Under the pieces are notes generated by a model. The model was not told where the DNA came from and did no database searches. It was given only the letters and a program-made list of their open reading frames with translations. Shown here in pieces: positions 1-9,347 of a DNA stretch of 64,000 bases (positions are counted from its first letter, which is position 1; each line of letters begins with the position of its first letter). Origin of the DNA: Flammeovirga sp. EKP202 (GTDB taxonomy: Bacteria > Bacteroidota > Bacteroidia > Cytophagales > Flammeovirgaceae). The stretch covers positions 1 through 64,000 of the forward strand of contig NZ_JACVVP010000013.1 of the NCBI RefSeq assembly GCF_014534745.1. Reading direction: 5' to 3'. Both the position numbers and the translations under genes were made by a program.

Positions 1-17
1 GTTGACTACTTATGGCT

Positions 18-365
18 TCAGTATCGAGCAAGTGCTTTTAAAAAAGACGCGTATTCCTCTGACATACGTGTTCCCTTAGCAACTAATTTCCAATCTCTTG
101 AGAGCTTCAAGTGGTTATCTTTCTCAGCCCATCTGCGTCGCTTCACTATTAACTTCACCTTTTTACCCCGAATAGGAAAATCCTCTATAGTCTTAGGGTT
201 ATGAAAGCCTCGCTTTTGTAAGTTCAAATGTGAATACTCTACAGGAGGTATATCTTTTTCTTTTAAATAAATTTGTAGTTCTGTTGAACTGTTTGTGTAG
301 TCTTCTATTTCGAAGTAATCTAACATCCCTTCAGGGAAAAACAAGGCTAATAAATCGTCATTCAT
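18..365 (-). CDS. ISAon1-type transposase, N-terminal region
   Basis: This 115-residue protein resembles the short N-terminal region proteins encoded by ISAon1-like insertion sequences of Bacteroidota. It is acidic at the start (MNDDLLALFFPEGMLDYFEI), then strongly basic with a KLIVKRRRW stretch, as expected of a DNA-binding part. It stops at 18, a few bases from the window edge. The catalytic DDE part would lie to the left, outside the window, probably as a second frame joined by frameshifting. The terminal repeat of the element should lie between 366 and 480 but I could not define it. The family call is from memory of sequence style, so moderate. Confidence 0.6.
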   Translation of the reverse strand: MNDDLLALFFPEGMLDYFEIEDYTNSSTELQIYLKEKDIPPVEYSHLNLQKRGFHNPKTIEDFPIRGKKVKLIVKRRRWAEKDNHLKLSRDWKLVAKGTRMSEEYASFLKALARY

Positions 366-424
366 AGCCGTGCAAAGGTAACAATATTATGGTTTTTGCC
401 CACTTTTTGTTGTTGATCCATATG

Positions 425-463
425 TATGAGCATGTTTGAATTTTGGATATTAACATGCTCATA
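425..463. other. 12-bp perfect inverted repeat between IS and acetyltransferase gene
   Basis: The arms TATGAGCATGTT (425-436) and AACATGCTCATA (452-463) are perfectly complementary around a 15-nt loop. It lies just downstream of the acetyltransferase stop codon on the minus strand. It could be a transcription terminator for that operon, although no clear T-run follows on either strand. It could also be part of the insertion sequence end. Confidence 0.45.
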
Positions 464-480
464 TGTTATTGTATATAGGA

Positions 481-1035
481 TTATTTTAATTTCTTAATTA
501 CTCTAGCAGGGCTTCCCACTGCAACTACATTTGGCGGTAAATCTTTGGTGACAACACTATTTGCACCAACTGTTGTACCTTCTCCAATTGTCACTCCGGG
601 CATGACTGTTACACCGGCACCAAGCCAACAATTTTTCTTAATGGTGATTTCTCCCGACCTTCCTAAATGTGGTCGAGTCAGTGGATCCGTGGAATGTGTA
701 TCGCCTATGAGATGAACACCCGGTCCTAGCATCACACCATCTTCTAAAGTTACTATTAAGGAGTCTAAAATAAGACAATTGAAGTTCATCGAAACATTTT
801 TTCCACAGTGAATATTAAAGCCATAATCACAGTAAAAACCTGGTTCAATGGCAATACCTTCCTTTACGCTTCCGAATAACTTTTTTAAAAGTTGTACTTT
901 TTGATCCTGTTGTGTTATGCTCAATTTATTAAATTCTTCACAAAGCAAACGGGCATCGTATCGTTGTTTTAGTAATTCCGGATCGTTGAAACAATACAAC
1001 TCACCACTAAGCATTTTTTCTCTTTCTGTTTTCAT
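481..1035 (-). CDS. Sugar O-acetyltransferase (maltose/galactoside acetyltransferase family)
   Basis: This 184-residue protein belongs to the LacA/Maa family, which moves an acetyl group from acetyl-CoA to a sugar hydroxyl in the cytoplasm. The N-terminal helical mac domain (MKTEREKMLSGELY) is followed by left-handed beta-helix hexapeptide repeats, seen in GAGVTVMPGVTIGEGTTVGA near the C-terminus. The catalytic His lies in GDTHSTDP. The end, VVAVGSPARVIKK, is typical of the family, and the length is normal. It sits 29 bp downstream of a sugar permease gene on the same strand, so the two probably form an operon. The sugar acetylated is unknown; detoxification of a non-metabolised sugar is the usual idea for this family. 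Confidence 0.9.
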   Translation of the reverse strand: MKTEREKMLSGELYCFNDPELLKQRYDARLLCEEFNKLSITQQDQKVQLLKKLFGSVKEGIAIEPGFYCDYGFNIHCGKNVSMNFNCLILDSLIVTLEDGVMLGPGVHLIGDTHSTDPLTRPHLGRSGEITIKKNCWLGAGVTVMPGVTIGEGTTVGANSVVTKDLPPNVVAVGSPARVIKKLK

Positions 1036-1064
1036 TTTAATTGAGGTTTTAATTAGACTAAACT

Positions 1065-2435
1065 TTATTCTTGAGCTTCTTTTGGTAATTCACCTGTAGC
1101 GTCAAATTTTGGTTCATGAATTTTTTGGAGTCGATAACCATAGATAGTAATGACCATAAAACATAGGAGGACTAAAATAAAGGAAGCATTGACGGCGGGA
1201 ATGCCCCATAATTGTCCTGTGGTATTTCCAATATCTATTAATTTACCTTGTAATGGAGGAAGAAGTGAACCACCTCCGATCACTACTATCATTCCAGCTG
1301 AAGCAATTTTTGAATCCGACTTCATACCTGTTAAGGCAGAACCGAAGATGGTAGGCCACATCATAGAAAGGCATCCCGAAATACCGATAAAACTATAAAT
1401 TCCCCATCTGCCATCTATAAATATGAGCGAAAGCGTAAAACCAATTGCAGTTAGAGCTACAATTTTTAAAAGTTGACCTGATTTGATGTAGTTCAATAAA
1501 TAAGTAAATAGAAAACGGCAGATACCAAAAGTGATCATAGCATAAATATTATATTGTAAAGCAATTTGCTCTGCTTCTTTTTCGGTCATTCCCTCGTTCA
1601 TAAATACCCGTACACCATAATGAATAATAAAGGTCCAGCACATCACTTCAGCACCAACATAACAGAACTGAGCCACTACACCTTCCTTGAATCTCGGATT
1701 GGCTTTTAACCTTTTAAGCGTAGCCTTAATGTCTAGAGGAGTTTTGCTGTCAAAATGATGAGGCATTTTACTTAAATAGTAAATAACGATGAGTACTACT
1801 AATAATCCACCTATGAAAATATAGGGAGAACTTACCACATCTAAATCTGATAATTGGATGCTTTTAAATTGTTCAGGGTTGGTTTCAAACAATACTTTAC
1901 GAGTAGCCGTATCTACATCGTTGAGTTTTACTTGGATATAATTTTTTGCCGTAAACATTCCGATCAACGAACCAATAGGATAGAAGGATTGAGCGAGGTT
2001 TAAACGTTGTGTTGCTTTTCTTGCATCTCCCATGGATAAAATATACGGGCCAGCACTGGTTTCCAGAAAAGATAATCCACAAGTCATGATAAAATAGGAA
2101 ATGAGGAAAGGATAGAAATCAGCAATCCACGCCGATGGAATAAACAAAAGAGCACCTGAAGCATAAAGTCCTAACCCCAGCATTATACCTGATTTATAAG
2201 AGTGTTTTCTGATAAAAATGGCAGCAGGTATTGCTATTGCACAGTAACCTCCATAAAAGCAGAATTGAATCAACGCTCCTTCAAAATTACTGATCAAAAA
2301 GATTCTTGAAAACGCGGCGACTAATGGATTGGTAATGTCTGCCGCAAATCCCCACATTGGGAATAAAATAGTCACTAATAGAAATGGAAATATTAATTCT
2401 CTAGGAATTAAAGTCTCCTTTTTTTGATTGTTCAT
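1065..2435 (-). CDS. FucP-type sugar:proton symporter (MFS)
   Basis: This 456-residue inner-membrane protein has about 12 hydrophobic segments and is of the FHS/FucP branch of the major facilitator superfamily. The opening FPMWGFAADITNPLV corresponds to the LWGFAxxLxD region of fucose permeases, and GLSFLETSAGPYILSMGD matches the family's conserved TM4-5 region. FucP relatives import L-fucose, galactose or related sugars with a proton. The exact substrate cannot be read from sequence. It is upstream of the acetyltransferase on the same strand. In a marine algal-polysaccharide degrader, fucose, galactose or a methylated galactose are reasonable guesses. Confidence 0.85.
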   Translation of the reverse strand: MNNQKKETLIPRELIFPFLLVTILFPMWGFAADITNPLVAAFSRIFLISNFEGALIQFCFYGGYCAIAIPAAIFIRKHSYKSGIMLGLGLYASGALLFIPSAWIADFYPFLISYFIMTCGLSFLETSAGPYILSMGDARKATQRLNLAQSFYPIGSLIGMFTAKNYIQVKLNDVDTATRKVLFETNPEQFKSIQLSDLDVVSSPYIFIGGLLVVLIVIYYLSKMPHHFDSKTPLDIKATLKRLKANPRFKEGVVAQFCYVGAEVMCWTFIIHYGVRVFMNEGMTEKEAEQIALQYNIYAMITFGICRFLFTYLLNYIKSGQLLKIVALTAIGFTLSLIFIDGRWGIYSFIGISGCLSMMWPTIFGSALTGMKSDSKIASAGMIVVIGGGSLLPPLQGKLIDIGNTTGQLWGIPAVNASFILVLLCFMVITIYGYRLQKIHEPKFDATGELPKEAQE

Positions 2436-2878
2436 AAGGTTTTAAAATTTATTATTGAGTTCAGTTTTTAGTAGCATTGATAAAAAGCGAGTCAGAAATA
2501 ACTTACCCAAAGGGATAATTTTTTCCATCTCATACATTCTATAAATGCTCCGAGTCACCTTACAATATTAGTAGTAACAGGAGAGATACGAATAGGAAAA
2601 TTTAAGGATTAAAAGGGTAATAAAAAAGGTGAATTATTTTACACCCTGTATAGTATTTAATATTTCATCTTTAATTATGTATAACAAAATATAAAATTAT
2701 TTCTTACCTTCGTACAGTTACAAATTATACTTTAAACTGTATGTTTGTTAGTGATTGTCTACTCATTAGGGTATTGTGAATCATAAGTTTTTTTGACTAA
2801 AACATAATCTACAATTACTATCCCTTCGGTATGAAATTAAATCGATGGATGTAGTGATTACAACAACAATAAATTAAT
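2436..2878. other. Intergenic region, divergent promoters expected
   Basis: This 443-bp AT-rich gap separates the minus-strand permease operon from a plus-strand small gene. It should hold promoters for both. The only near match to the Bacteroidota -7 box TAnnTTTG is TACCTTCG at about 2705. I see no RNA gene, repeat or convincing terminator. Confidence 0.4.
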
Positions 2879-3259
2879 ATGAAAATTATTGGAAATAAAT
2901 TGAAAAAAGCTGTTTTAATCTATACGGTAATTATTGTAGGAATTTTTGCTGTTATTTTTATTTACAAGTTTGATAATAGTATTAATAATGCAATAGAGGC
3001 TAATTATAAAAATGATGGTTTGACAATAAATTTACCTATGTATCCTAAGTTTAAATGGGAAGATAATAATAACAAAAGAGTTATAGTACAATACTATATT
3101 AGTGATGGTAATTCAAAATTTTTAAATACTTATTTTCTTGAGATGGAAGATAATCATTGGAGAATTAAATCGATTAACTCTGATTTAATGAAATTAACTT
3201 TTAATTCAACAATTGACCTAACATTTGATGACTTTTGGAACGAAAATAATAATGACTAA
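2879..3259 (+). CDS. Small membrane-anchored protein of unknown function
   Basis: This 126-residue protein is not recognised. A basic N-terminus (MKIIGNKLKK) leads into one membrane segment at about residues 11-30 (AVLIYTVIIVGIFAVIFIYK). The soluble remainder is probably periplasmic, rich in Asn, Asp and aromatic residues, with an acidic Asn-rich end. The pattern LEMEDNHWRIKSI resembles lumazine-binding/NTF2-like small domains, but that is only an impression. Codon use is more A/T-rich than its neighbours, suggesting an accessory gene. It stands alone, followed by a hairpin element. Confidence 0.55.
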   Translation: MKIIGNKLKKAVLIYTVIIVGIFAVIFIYKFDNSINNAIEANYKNDGLTINLPMYPKFKWEDNNNKRVIVQYYISDGNSKFLNTYFLEMEDNHWRIKSINSDLMKLTFNSTIDLTFDDFWNENNND

Positions 3260-3281
3260 TCTCCTCCGTTATTTCCCCACT

Positions 3282-3344
3282 GTTCTGGGTGTTAAGCACT
3301 AGCGTCACCCAGAACTATAGTAATTGAATAAGTTTTCAACTTAT
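3282..3344 (+). repeat. Double-hairpin element, copy A
   Basis: Hairpin 1 (3282-3315) has arms GTTCTGGGTG and CACCCAGAAC around a core TTAAGCACTAGCGT. After 12 nt, hairpin 2 (3328-3344) has arms ATAAGTT and AACTTAT with loop TTC. The same two-hairpin plan, with the core TTAAGC...GCG kept but stem bases changed in a compensated way, recurs at 33610-33671, 53701-53760, 53911-53972 and 53995-54054. The position downstream of the small membrane gene also allows it to act as a terminator or mRNA end. Confidence 0.65.
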
Positions 3345-3520
3345 AACCCATATGAAAACTTCTTGGGCAAAAATAGAAATGTTTAGCGATATACTTTTTG
3401 TATTAGATTTTGGGTAGGTATTAGAATGCTGTAAGAAAATAGTCAACTATAATTTTCTGATTTAAAACCATAATTATTCTTTTTCTCTTCTTATTTTTGA
3501 GGTAAATAAATAGATACAAT

Positions 3521-4423
3521 ATGGCCACGTCAAAATATATCAATCCATTTACCGATTTTGGTTTTAAAAAGCTCTTTGGAGAAGAAGACAATAAAGATAT
3601 CCTTATTGACTTCTTAAATACCGTTTTGCCTGAAGAAGATAAAGTATTTGATTTGACGTATAAATCCACTGAAAAACTATCCGCTCATCAGACGGATAGG
3701 AAAGCCATTTTTGATTTGTATTGTGAAAATGAGAAAGGAGAGAAGTTTATCGTGGAGTTACAGCGTGCCCATCAAACCTTTTTCAAAGACCGAACAATTT
3801 ACTATTCCACTTTTCCCATTCAAGAACAAGCCACCAAAGGTCAACCTGATGGAAAAGGTTGGAAATACGAACTAAAAGCAGTCTATGTGATTAGTTTGAT
3901 GGATTTCAAATTTGACTTATCAGAAGATTTCCATCATGTGGTAGAATTGAAAAACCAACGTAACGAAATTTTTTACGATAAGTTAAAATTTATCTACCTA
4001 GAACTACCAAAATTCAAAAAGTCAGAAAGTGAATTATCGAACCATTTCGATAAATGGATCTACATCTTAAACCGACTAGAAAGTTTTACCGAAGCCCCTG
4101 CATTTTACCAAGAGTATATCTTCAAAAAAGTATTTTCTATTACCGAATTTACAGCATTAGACAAAGCAGACCAACTGAGGTATGAAGAGGACTTGAAAAT
4201 TTTCAGAGATTACTTGAATACGTTAGATACGGCAGTTGAAAAAGGGAGAAAGCAAGGTAAAGAGGAAGGGTTGAAGGAAGGTATGAGAGCAGGAGAGCGA
4301 AAGAAAGCGATTGAAACTGCCTCTAACCTCTTAAAACTAGGTTTAGAAGTAGAGCAAATATCAAGAGTAACAGGTTTAAGTATTGACGATGTTGATAAAC
4401 TGAATAAAAATGATCTAAGCTAG
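3521..4423 (+). CDS. Rpn/PD-(D/E)XK nuclease family protein (recombination-promoting nuclease-like)
   Basis: This 300-residue protein has the Bacteroidota Rpn/transposase-nuclease layout. The opening YINPFTDFGFKKLFGEE is followed by the nuclease core with Asp in DRKAIFDLYCENEKGEKFI and the Glu-x-Gln in VELQRAHQ. A charged C-terminal helical tail (KGRKQGKEEGLKEGMRAGER) ends in a small helix motif LLKLGLEVEQISRVTGLS. Rpn proteins of E. coli are DNA endonucleases linked to RecA-independent recombination. These genes are usually multicopy. Its last ~110 bp and the sequence after it recur at 29024, where a decayed second rpn lies, placing the pair at both borders of the PUL. Confidence 0.85.
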   Translation: MATSKYINPFTDFGFKKLFGEEDNKDILIDFLNTVLPEEDKVFDLTYKSTEKLSAHQTDRKAIFDLYCENEKGEKFIVELQRAHQTFFKDRTIYYSTFPIQEQATKGQPDGKGWKYELKAVYVISLMDFKFDLSEDFHHVVELKNQRNEIFYDKLKFIYLELPKFKKSESELSNHFDKWIYILNRLESFTEAPAFYQEYIFKKVFSITEFTALDKADQLRYEEDLKIFRDYLNTLDTAVEKGRKQGKEEGLKEGMRAGERKKAIETASNLLKLGLEVEQISRVTGLSIDDVDKLNKNDLS

Positions 4424-4764
4424 ATATTATTTTTCCCTTTCTTAAGGGAGACTTTTAAAATTTAAAAAAGAAAGGAAGAGACAGTACTTAAACCACACTC
4501 CTTCCTTCCTAAACTAAAGTTTAAAAGACTTTCTCATACAAGTATCTTCTAGCATTTTTAAGCTTTTTCTTCATCCAACTCAAAAATTTCAAAAACATTG
4601 TTTTGAATACTTTTGGCCATATCTCCTGTCGGTAAATTATTACAATCCAGACCAAAAGGGTCTTCAATTTCTTCACCCATGAGTTCAATCCCAATAAAGG
4701 CAAACATCACTAACATGACTACCGGAATAGCAAAATAACCCATTTGTGATGTAAGTGCGATGGG
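4308..4764 (+). repeat. Left copy of ~457-bp direct repeat bracketing the PUL
   Basis: This stretch matches 29024-29482 in the same orientation, with about 30 mismatches by hand count. It contains the last ~110 bp of rpn, the convergent intergenic hairpin and the 3' end of a bestrophin gene. On the left the rpn gene is complete and the bestrophin is cut. On the right it is the reverse. Similarity stops abruptly at the shared run GTAAGTGCGATGGG. Confidence 0.9.
4521..4764 (-). pseudogene. Bestrophin gene fragment (3' end only)
   Basis: Translation gives PIALTSQMGYFAIPVVMLVM and onward through DPFGLDCNNLPTGDMAKSIQ, the same as residues ~229-309 of the intact bestrophin at 29240-30169. The first three quarters of the gene are missing. 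An extra T near 4560 shifts the frame close to the end, so the final KRDLYEKVF block lies in another frame. It is a dead fragment left by the duplication that borders the PUL. Confidence 0.9.
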
Positions 4765-4912
4765 ATGGGTAATGATAAAGTATAAGTATGAATAAGTTAC
4801 ATTTCAAACTATTTTAGTTATCAACAGACACCCCCACAATCAAAAAGTAGGAGAAAATGTAATTGTTACACCTCAATCCATGATAACCTGAAGAACTTCT
4901 TCAGTAATGTCA

Positions 4913-7900
4913 TTAAGAAGCTTCACCGCTGTTTAATGGCACTTCTTTGTTTTTCGCTCGATATTCAGAAGGGGAAATATGATGCACTTTCTTAAAACTT
5001 GTTCTGAAGTATTTCAAATCATTATACCCCACTTGATATGCGATATCAGAGATACTTTTATTGGTTTTCAATAATAAGTAGCTCGATTTTTTAATGCGAA
5101 TATTTCTGATGTAAGCAGTAATTGTTAAACCGGTGAGTGCTTTTAATTTCCTATAGAAGGTTGATTGACTCATTGGGAAACTTTCTTCTATCTGTTTTTT
5201 TATTAAATCAGAATCAATGATATTTTCTTCAATGATACGTTGTAATTCATACAAGAATTCTTCATTTTCATCCTTAAGGTCTTCTTCTGGAATAGAAACG
5301 ATAAACTCGTTACTATAATACTTTTTGAGCTTATCTCTTTTCTCGAAACAGTTGTTAATTTTGGTCTTTAAGATTTGAGCATTGAATGGTTTCTTAATAT
5401 AATCATCGGCACCCAACTTTAGACCTTGTACTTGAGACTCTTCGTCTGTTTTTGCAGTTAAGAAAATCATTGGAATATGAGAATAATCAAAGTTTTTTTG
5501 TAGCTTTTTACAAAGTTCAATACCATCCATTTCAGGCATCATCACATCGGATAAGATAAGGTCGATATCGTTTTTTTGGATGACTTCTATGGCTTCAATA
5601 CCATTTTGTGATTTATAGATATTGTAATCTTCCACAAGAGTGTCGTACAAGTAATTGATCAAATCAGTGTTATCCTCCACTATGAGAATATTTTTTTGAT
5701 CTTCTTTCATCGCCACCTCATTAACTGGGGTCTCAGCATCAATATTCTCATTAGACAAATCAATCTTATTAGTCTCTGCTTTTGAAATTACTATGTTGTT
5801 CTTATTCTTTTCCATTTGCTGGTAGAATAAATCATCTTTTGGGAAAGAAATTTTAAACGAACTCCCTACACCTTCTGTACTCTCAACTTTCATTTCACCA
5901 CCATGATAATTCAGTAGTTTAGAAACCAATGATAATCCAATACCTGCTCCTGTATTTTTGATATTATTATTGACTTGGTAAAATCTGTTTGTGATTTTCT
6001 CTATAGAATCTTTAGAGATCCCAATGCCTTGATCAGAAACGATAATACAGTAATGATCATCCTCTTGAAAGAAAGTCACTTTTATGGTACTTTCAACCTT
6101 ACTAAACTTTTGTGCATTCGTAAGCAAGTTATATAAAATCATCTCAATGATGGAAGGGTCATAGTAGACATTAAGTGATTTTGTACTGGTATTGAATTCA
6201 AAATTATAATCTGGCGTATTTTTATTATTGAACTCGTTGGTTATTTGTTCACATAGTTGAACAATATTACCCTTGGATAATTGTACCTTAATGGTTTCAC
6301 TTTCAATCTTTCTAAAGCTGATCAGTTGCTCAGATAAGTACATTAAGCTTTTGACATTTCTTCGCATAAGATCCACTCTATCTATAATACTCTTATCTAA
6401 GTTTTGTTTTCGTGAAATATCTTCTAATGGAGCTGAAATCAAGGTTAATGGAGTTCTAAGTTCATGTGATATATTAGTAAAAAACTCCAACTTCAGTTTT
6501 GTTAGCTCATTGCCTTTTTCACGTGTTACCTTCTCATACTTTAAGCGTTCCCTCAAGTTGTTATGTGTAAGAAGGGCATTGATAATGATATAGATGACTG
6601 AAAATAAAGCTATGAAATAAACAACCTTAGCAAAGGTAGTCTGCCAAATAGTGGGTTTCACTTTTATATTAATATCTCTCAGAATTGTAGATTCATTGAT
6701 TTTCTTAATTTGTAGTTGATGTGCACCAGGTGTTAAATCATTGATAATAATTGAATTATTTCGTCTAAGTGGTACCCAATTTTTACCATCTACATTTGTA
6801 GTATACTCGTATTTTGCGTTTTGATTATTAAAATAGTCAAGATTAGAAAAGTCTATGATGACGGTATGTAAACTACTGTTTAGAGTAATGTTTGTTGCAG
6901 TGGTAATATTTTCATCGATCACTATATCACCATCATATTTCTCTCCAATTCTGATAGGAATTCCCTTAGCATCTAAGATGTTTGTAAGTACTAAGTTTTC
7001 TTTTTGAGTTGGTGTTTCAAAATTATCAGGATTAAAAAAAGAAAGCCCATTATTACCACCTACCACAGCATAATTATCCTTTTTTATAAAGCAGTTGGTA
7101 GAAATATGTTCATTGAGGAAGAAGGTAGGTTCATTGAAAATTATATTTTCTTTGGTTTTAAAATCATACTTATTCACTCCTTCATTTGTACCAATCCAAA
7201 GAAAGTTAGTATCTGGTTCAGCATATAAGAAGTTGATAATATTGGAAGAGATACCGTTAGCTGTTGTTAAAAAAGACTCGAATTCTTCTGTTTTAATATT
7301 GAAAGAATAAACACCTCTATTGGTTCCAAGTAATAATTGGTCATCAGAAATCTCTATAACAGAATTAATATAAGTAGTCGTAATGGTCTTGATATAAGAA
7401 AAGTCTTTTCCTATTTCATACAGTCCGGTATTTGATCCAATATAAATTCTACCATCCGATAATATCTCTAATGATTTGATGGCATTGATTTCACTTGCTA
7501 TATGACCAGGGAATAATTTTTTATGATCAACAATATCTTGAATTTCTCCTTTATTGTTCGTTGTTATTTTTACGATTCCCTTTCTTTGGGTACAAATAAT
7601 AAAGGTATTTTTATCAATTTCTTTAATGATGGATATTTTTTTGGCTTTCAAAGGGATTCTCTCAATAAAGTTTTTATTGATATTTTTATACTCATCAATT
7701 TTTAAACGATAAAGTCCATTGTCATAATCACAAACCCAAAGATAATTTCGACTATCCAAATGAAGATCCCTAATGTTGGAAACTTTGCTGTAGGGGTAAG
7801 GTAAATTCTTGATTCTACTCACGGATTTATCATAGGCATTGACAATATTGATTCCTCCTAATTCTAAACCTACAAAGAAAATATTTCCAGTGGGTTCAAT

Positions 7901-9028
7901 ACTTAAAACCCTATTCTTACTAAGAGAGTTTTTATCTAAAAAGTCATGGTGAATATTCCAAATATCAGAGGGAATAGGACGAATTGCATTTATTCCCCCA
8001 TTTTGTGTTCCTACCCAAATTATTCCAGATTTGGAAGCATATAGGTCTAGAATGATATTATCTTGTAATCCATCAGGTTTGGAAGGATTACTTTTAATAT
8101 GTCCAATTACCTTATCATTTTCAATGACATAAATGCCATATCCCCATGTCCCAGCCCATAACCTTCCACTTTGATCTATAATTAGAGAGTAGACATCATT
8201 TGGAGAAAAGAAATTACTTTTTGAGGGGTTCTCTTCAAATAAGATTTGTTTTACTTTGATTTGTAAACGATCGGAAAGGTCAATTTTGATAATACCGTCT
8301 TTCCAAGTAGAACACCAAAACACAAGATTTTTCTTATCAAACTTGATTCTCCTCACATCTAAAGTTTTAAAATCAATTGGTAAGTCGTGTTCAATATCAA
8401 ATTGTCGCTGAGTCTTTGAGACAGGGTCATAAATTACAATTCCATTTTTATCTCTAGCGATCCAAAATTTACCATCAGGCCCCACTGCAACTTCGTTGAG
8501 TTTTCCAGGGATATAATGATTTTCGAATTGACCATTCCCAATGTGTTTATTGATGTAGCTCAGCTTAGATAGAACCCATAGAGATCCATCATGCTCAAAA
8601 TACTGACTGAACCTTTTACCTAGTAAAGTTGATGTACTATCTAGGGATGGAGAGTAGTAATGTTTGGATGACTTCTTTCTGTAATTATAACTTGTAATGT
8701 GGTTTGTACTTCCACTCCATATATTACCGTTTTTATCTGTAAATAACGATAAGGTAGGATTATAGTTAATTGGTTTGTTGTCATAATCAAAAGATTCAAA
8801 GTTATTACCGTCATATTTGGAGATACCACTTTTACTCCCGACCCAAAGCATACCAAATTCATCTTCTGTTAAAGATTCTACTCTGTAATCAGCAATCCCA
8901 TTTGTATTATTAAAATTTTCAATTTGATAATTAAATTCATTTAGTTCGAGTTCCTGCCCTATTGAAAAGAAAGGACAAAGCAGTAAATAAATAGAAGCAA
9001 GTGTAAAGATTTTCGTAACCTCGTTCAT
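4913..9028 (-). CDS. Hybrid two-component system regulator (HTCS) of the PUL
   Basis: This 1371-residue one-protein sensor and transcription factor spans the inner membrane. After a signal peptide come two periplasmic beta-propellers of reg_prop repeats (for example LWVGSKSGISKYDG, LWAGTWGYGIY, IWVGTQNGGI; ~residues 40-700) and a Y_Y_Y domain. One membrane helix sits near residue 810. The kinase phospho-acceptor is His855 in SHELRTPLTLI, followed by the ATPase boxes NAQKFSK, DQGIGIS and GAGIGLSL. A receiver domain with Asp1161 in LSDVMMPEMDG and a C-terminal AraC DNA-binding domain (end FRTSFKKVHHISPSEYR) complete it. It is divergent from susC and should activate the PUL when its propellers bind a glycan breakdown product. 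Confidence 0.97.
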   Translation of the reverse strand: MNEVTKIFTLASIYLLLCPFFSIGQELELNEFNYQIENFNNTNGIADYRVESLTEDEFGMLWVGSKSGISKYDGNNFESFDYDNKPINYNPTLSLFTDKNGNIWSGSTNHITSYNYRKKSSKHYYSPSLDSTSTLLGKRFSQYFEHDGSLWVLSKLSYINKHIGNGQFENHYIPGKLNEVAVGPDGKFWIARDKNGIVIYDPVSKTQRQFDIEHDLPIDFKTLDVRRIKFDKKNLVFWCSTWKDGIIKIDLSDRLQIKVKQILFEENPSKSNFFSPNDVYSLIIDQSGRLWAGTWGYGIYVIENDKVIGHIKSNPSKPDGLQDNIILDLYASKSGIIWVGTQNGGINAIRPIPSDIWNIHHDFLDKNSLSKNRVLSIEPTGNIFFVGLELGGINIVNAYDKSVSRIKNLPYPYSKVSNIRDLHLDSRNYLWVCDYDNGLYRLKIDEYKNINKNFIERIPLKAKKISIIKEIDKNTFIICTQRKGIVKITTNNKGEIQDIVDHKKLFPGHIASEINAIKSLEILSDGRIYIGSNTGLYEIGKDFSYIKTITTTYINSVIEISDDQLLLGTNRGVYSFNIKTEEFESFLTTANGISSNIINFLYAEPDTNFLWIGTNEGVNKYDFKTKENIIFNEPTFFLNEHISTNCFIKKDNYAVVGGNNGLSFFNPDNFETPTQKENLVLTNILDAKGIPIRIGEKYDGDIVIDENITTATNITLNSSLHTVIIDFSNLDYFNNQNAKYEYTTNVDGKNWVPLRRNNSIIINDLTPGAHQLQIKKINESTILRDINIKVKPTIWQTTFAKVVYFIALFSVIYIIINALLTHNNLRERLKYEKVTREKGNELTKLKLEFFTNISHELRTPLTLISAPLEDISRKQNLDKSIIDRVDLMRRNVKSLMYLSEQLISFRKIESETIKVQLSKGNIVQLCEQITNEFNNKNTPDYNFEFNTSTKSLNVYYDPSIIEMILYNLLTNAQKFSKVESTIKVTFFQEDDHYCIIVSDQGIGISKDSIEKITNRFYQVNNNIKNTGAGIGLSLVSKLLNYHGGEMKVESTEGVGSSFKISFPKDDLFYQQMEKNKNNIVISKAETNKIDLSNENIDAETPVNEVAMKEDQKNILIVEDNTDLINYLYDTLVEDYNIYKSQNGIEAIEVIQKNDIDLILSDVMMPEMDGIELCKKLQKNFDYSHIPMIFLTAKTDEESQVQGLKLGADDYIKKPFNAQILKTKINNCFEKRDKLKKYYSNEFIVSIPEEDLKDENEEFLYELQRIIEENIIDSDLIKKQIEESFPMSQSTFYRKLKALTGLTITAYIRNIRIKKSSYLLLKTNKSISDIAYQVGYNDLKYFRTSFKKVHHISPSEYRAKNKEVPLNSGEAS

Positions 9029-9347
9029 TCCTCTGTATAATCTTTAATATTCATTTCAATTTCCTATATGCAAAGTAAAGGAATTAGGAGTAAAAAGGTT
9101 CAAATGACGAAAAATTACCCTCCTAAAGACTAAAACACCCCCATTTTAACACATCTACTTAAATATTTGTTAACTGTATAAGCTACATTTAACGGAATAC
9201 TCCTCATGAATTATTTTAAGGTTTCATAACTTTGTAACATAAAGTTTAGATAAAAGGCCTTTATTCTTTTACTTTTCTTAACAATAACTAATCAGCTTAT
9301 ATATAGAGTTGTTTAATTATTCTCTCAAAATCAAACTTTGTAATTGT
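9029..9347. promoter_or_regulatory. HTCS-susC divergent control region
   Basis: This 319-bp region separates the divergent HTCS and susC genes. TAACTTTG at 9227-9234 fits the Bacteroidota -7 consensus TAnnTTTG, facing susC and about 110 bp before its ATG. That leaves a long 5' leader, as is common for susC-type genes. The HTCS binding site should lie upstream of this box; I could not pick it out. Confidence 0.6.
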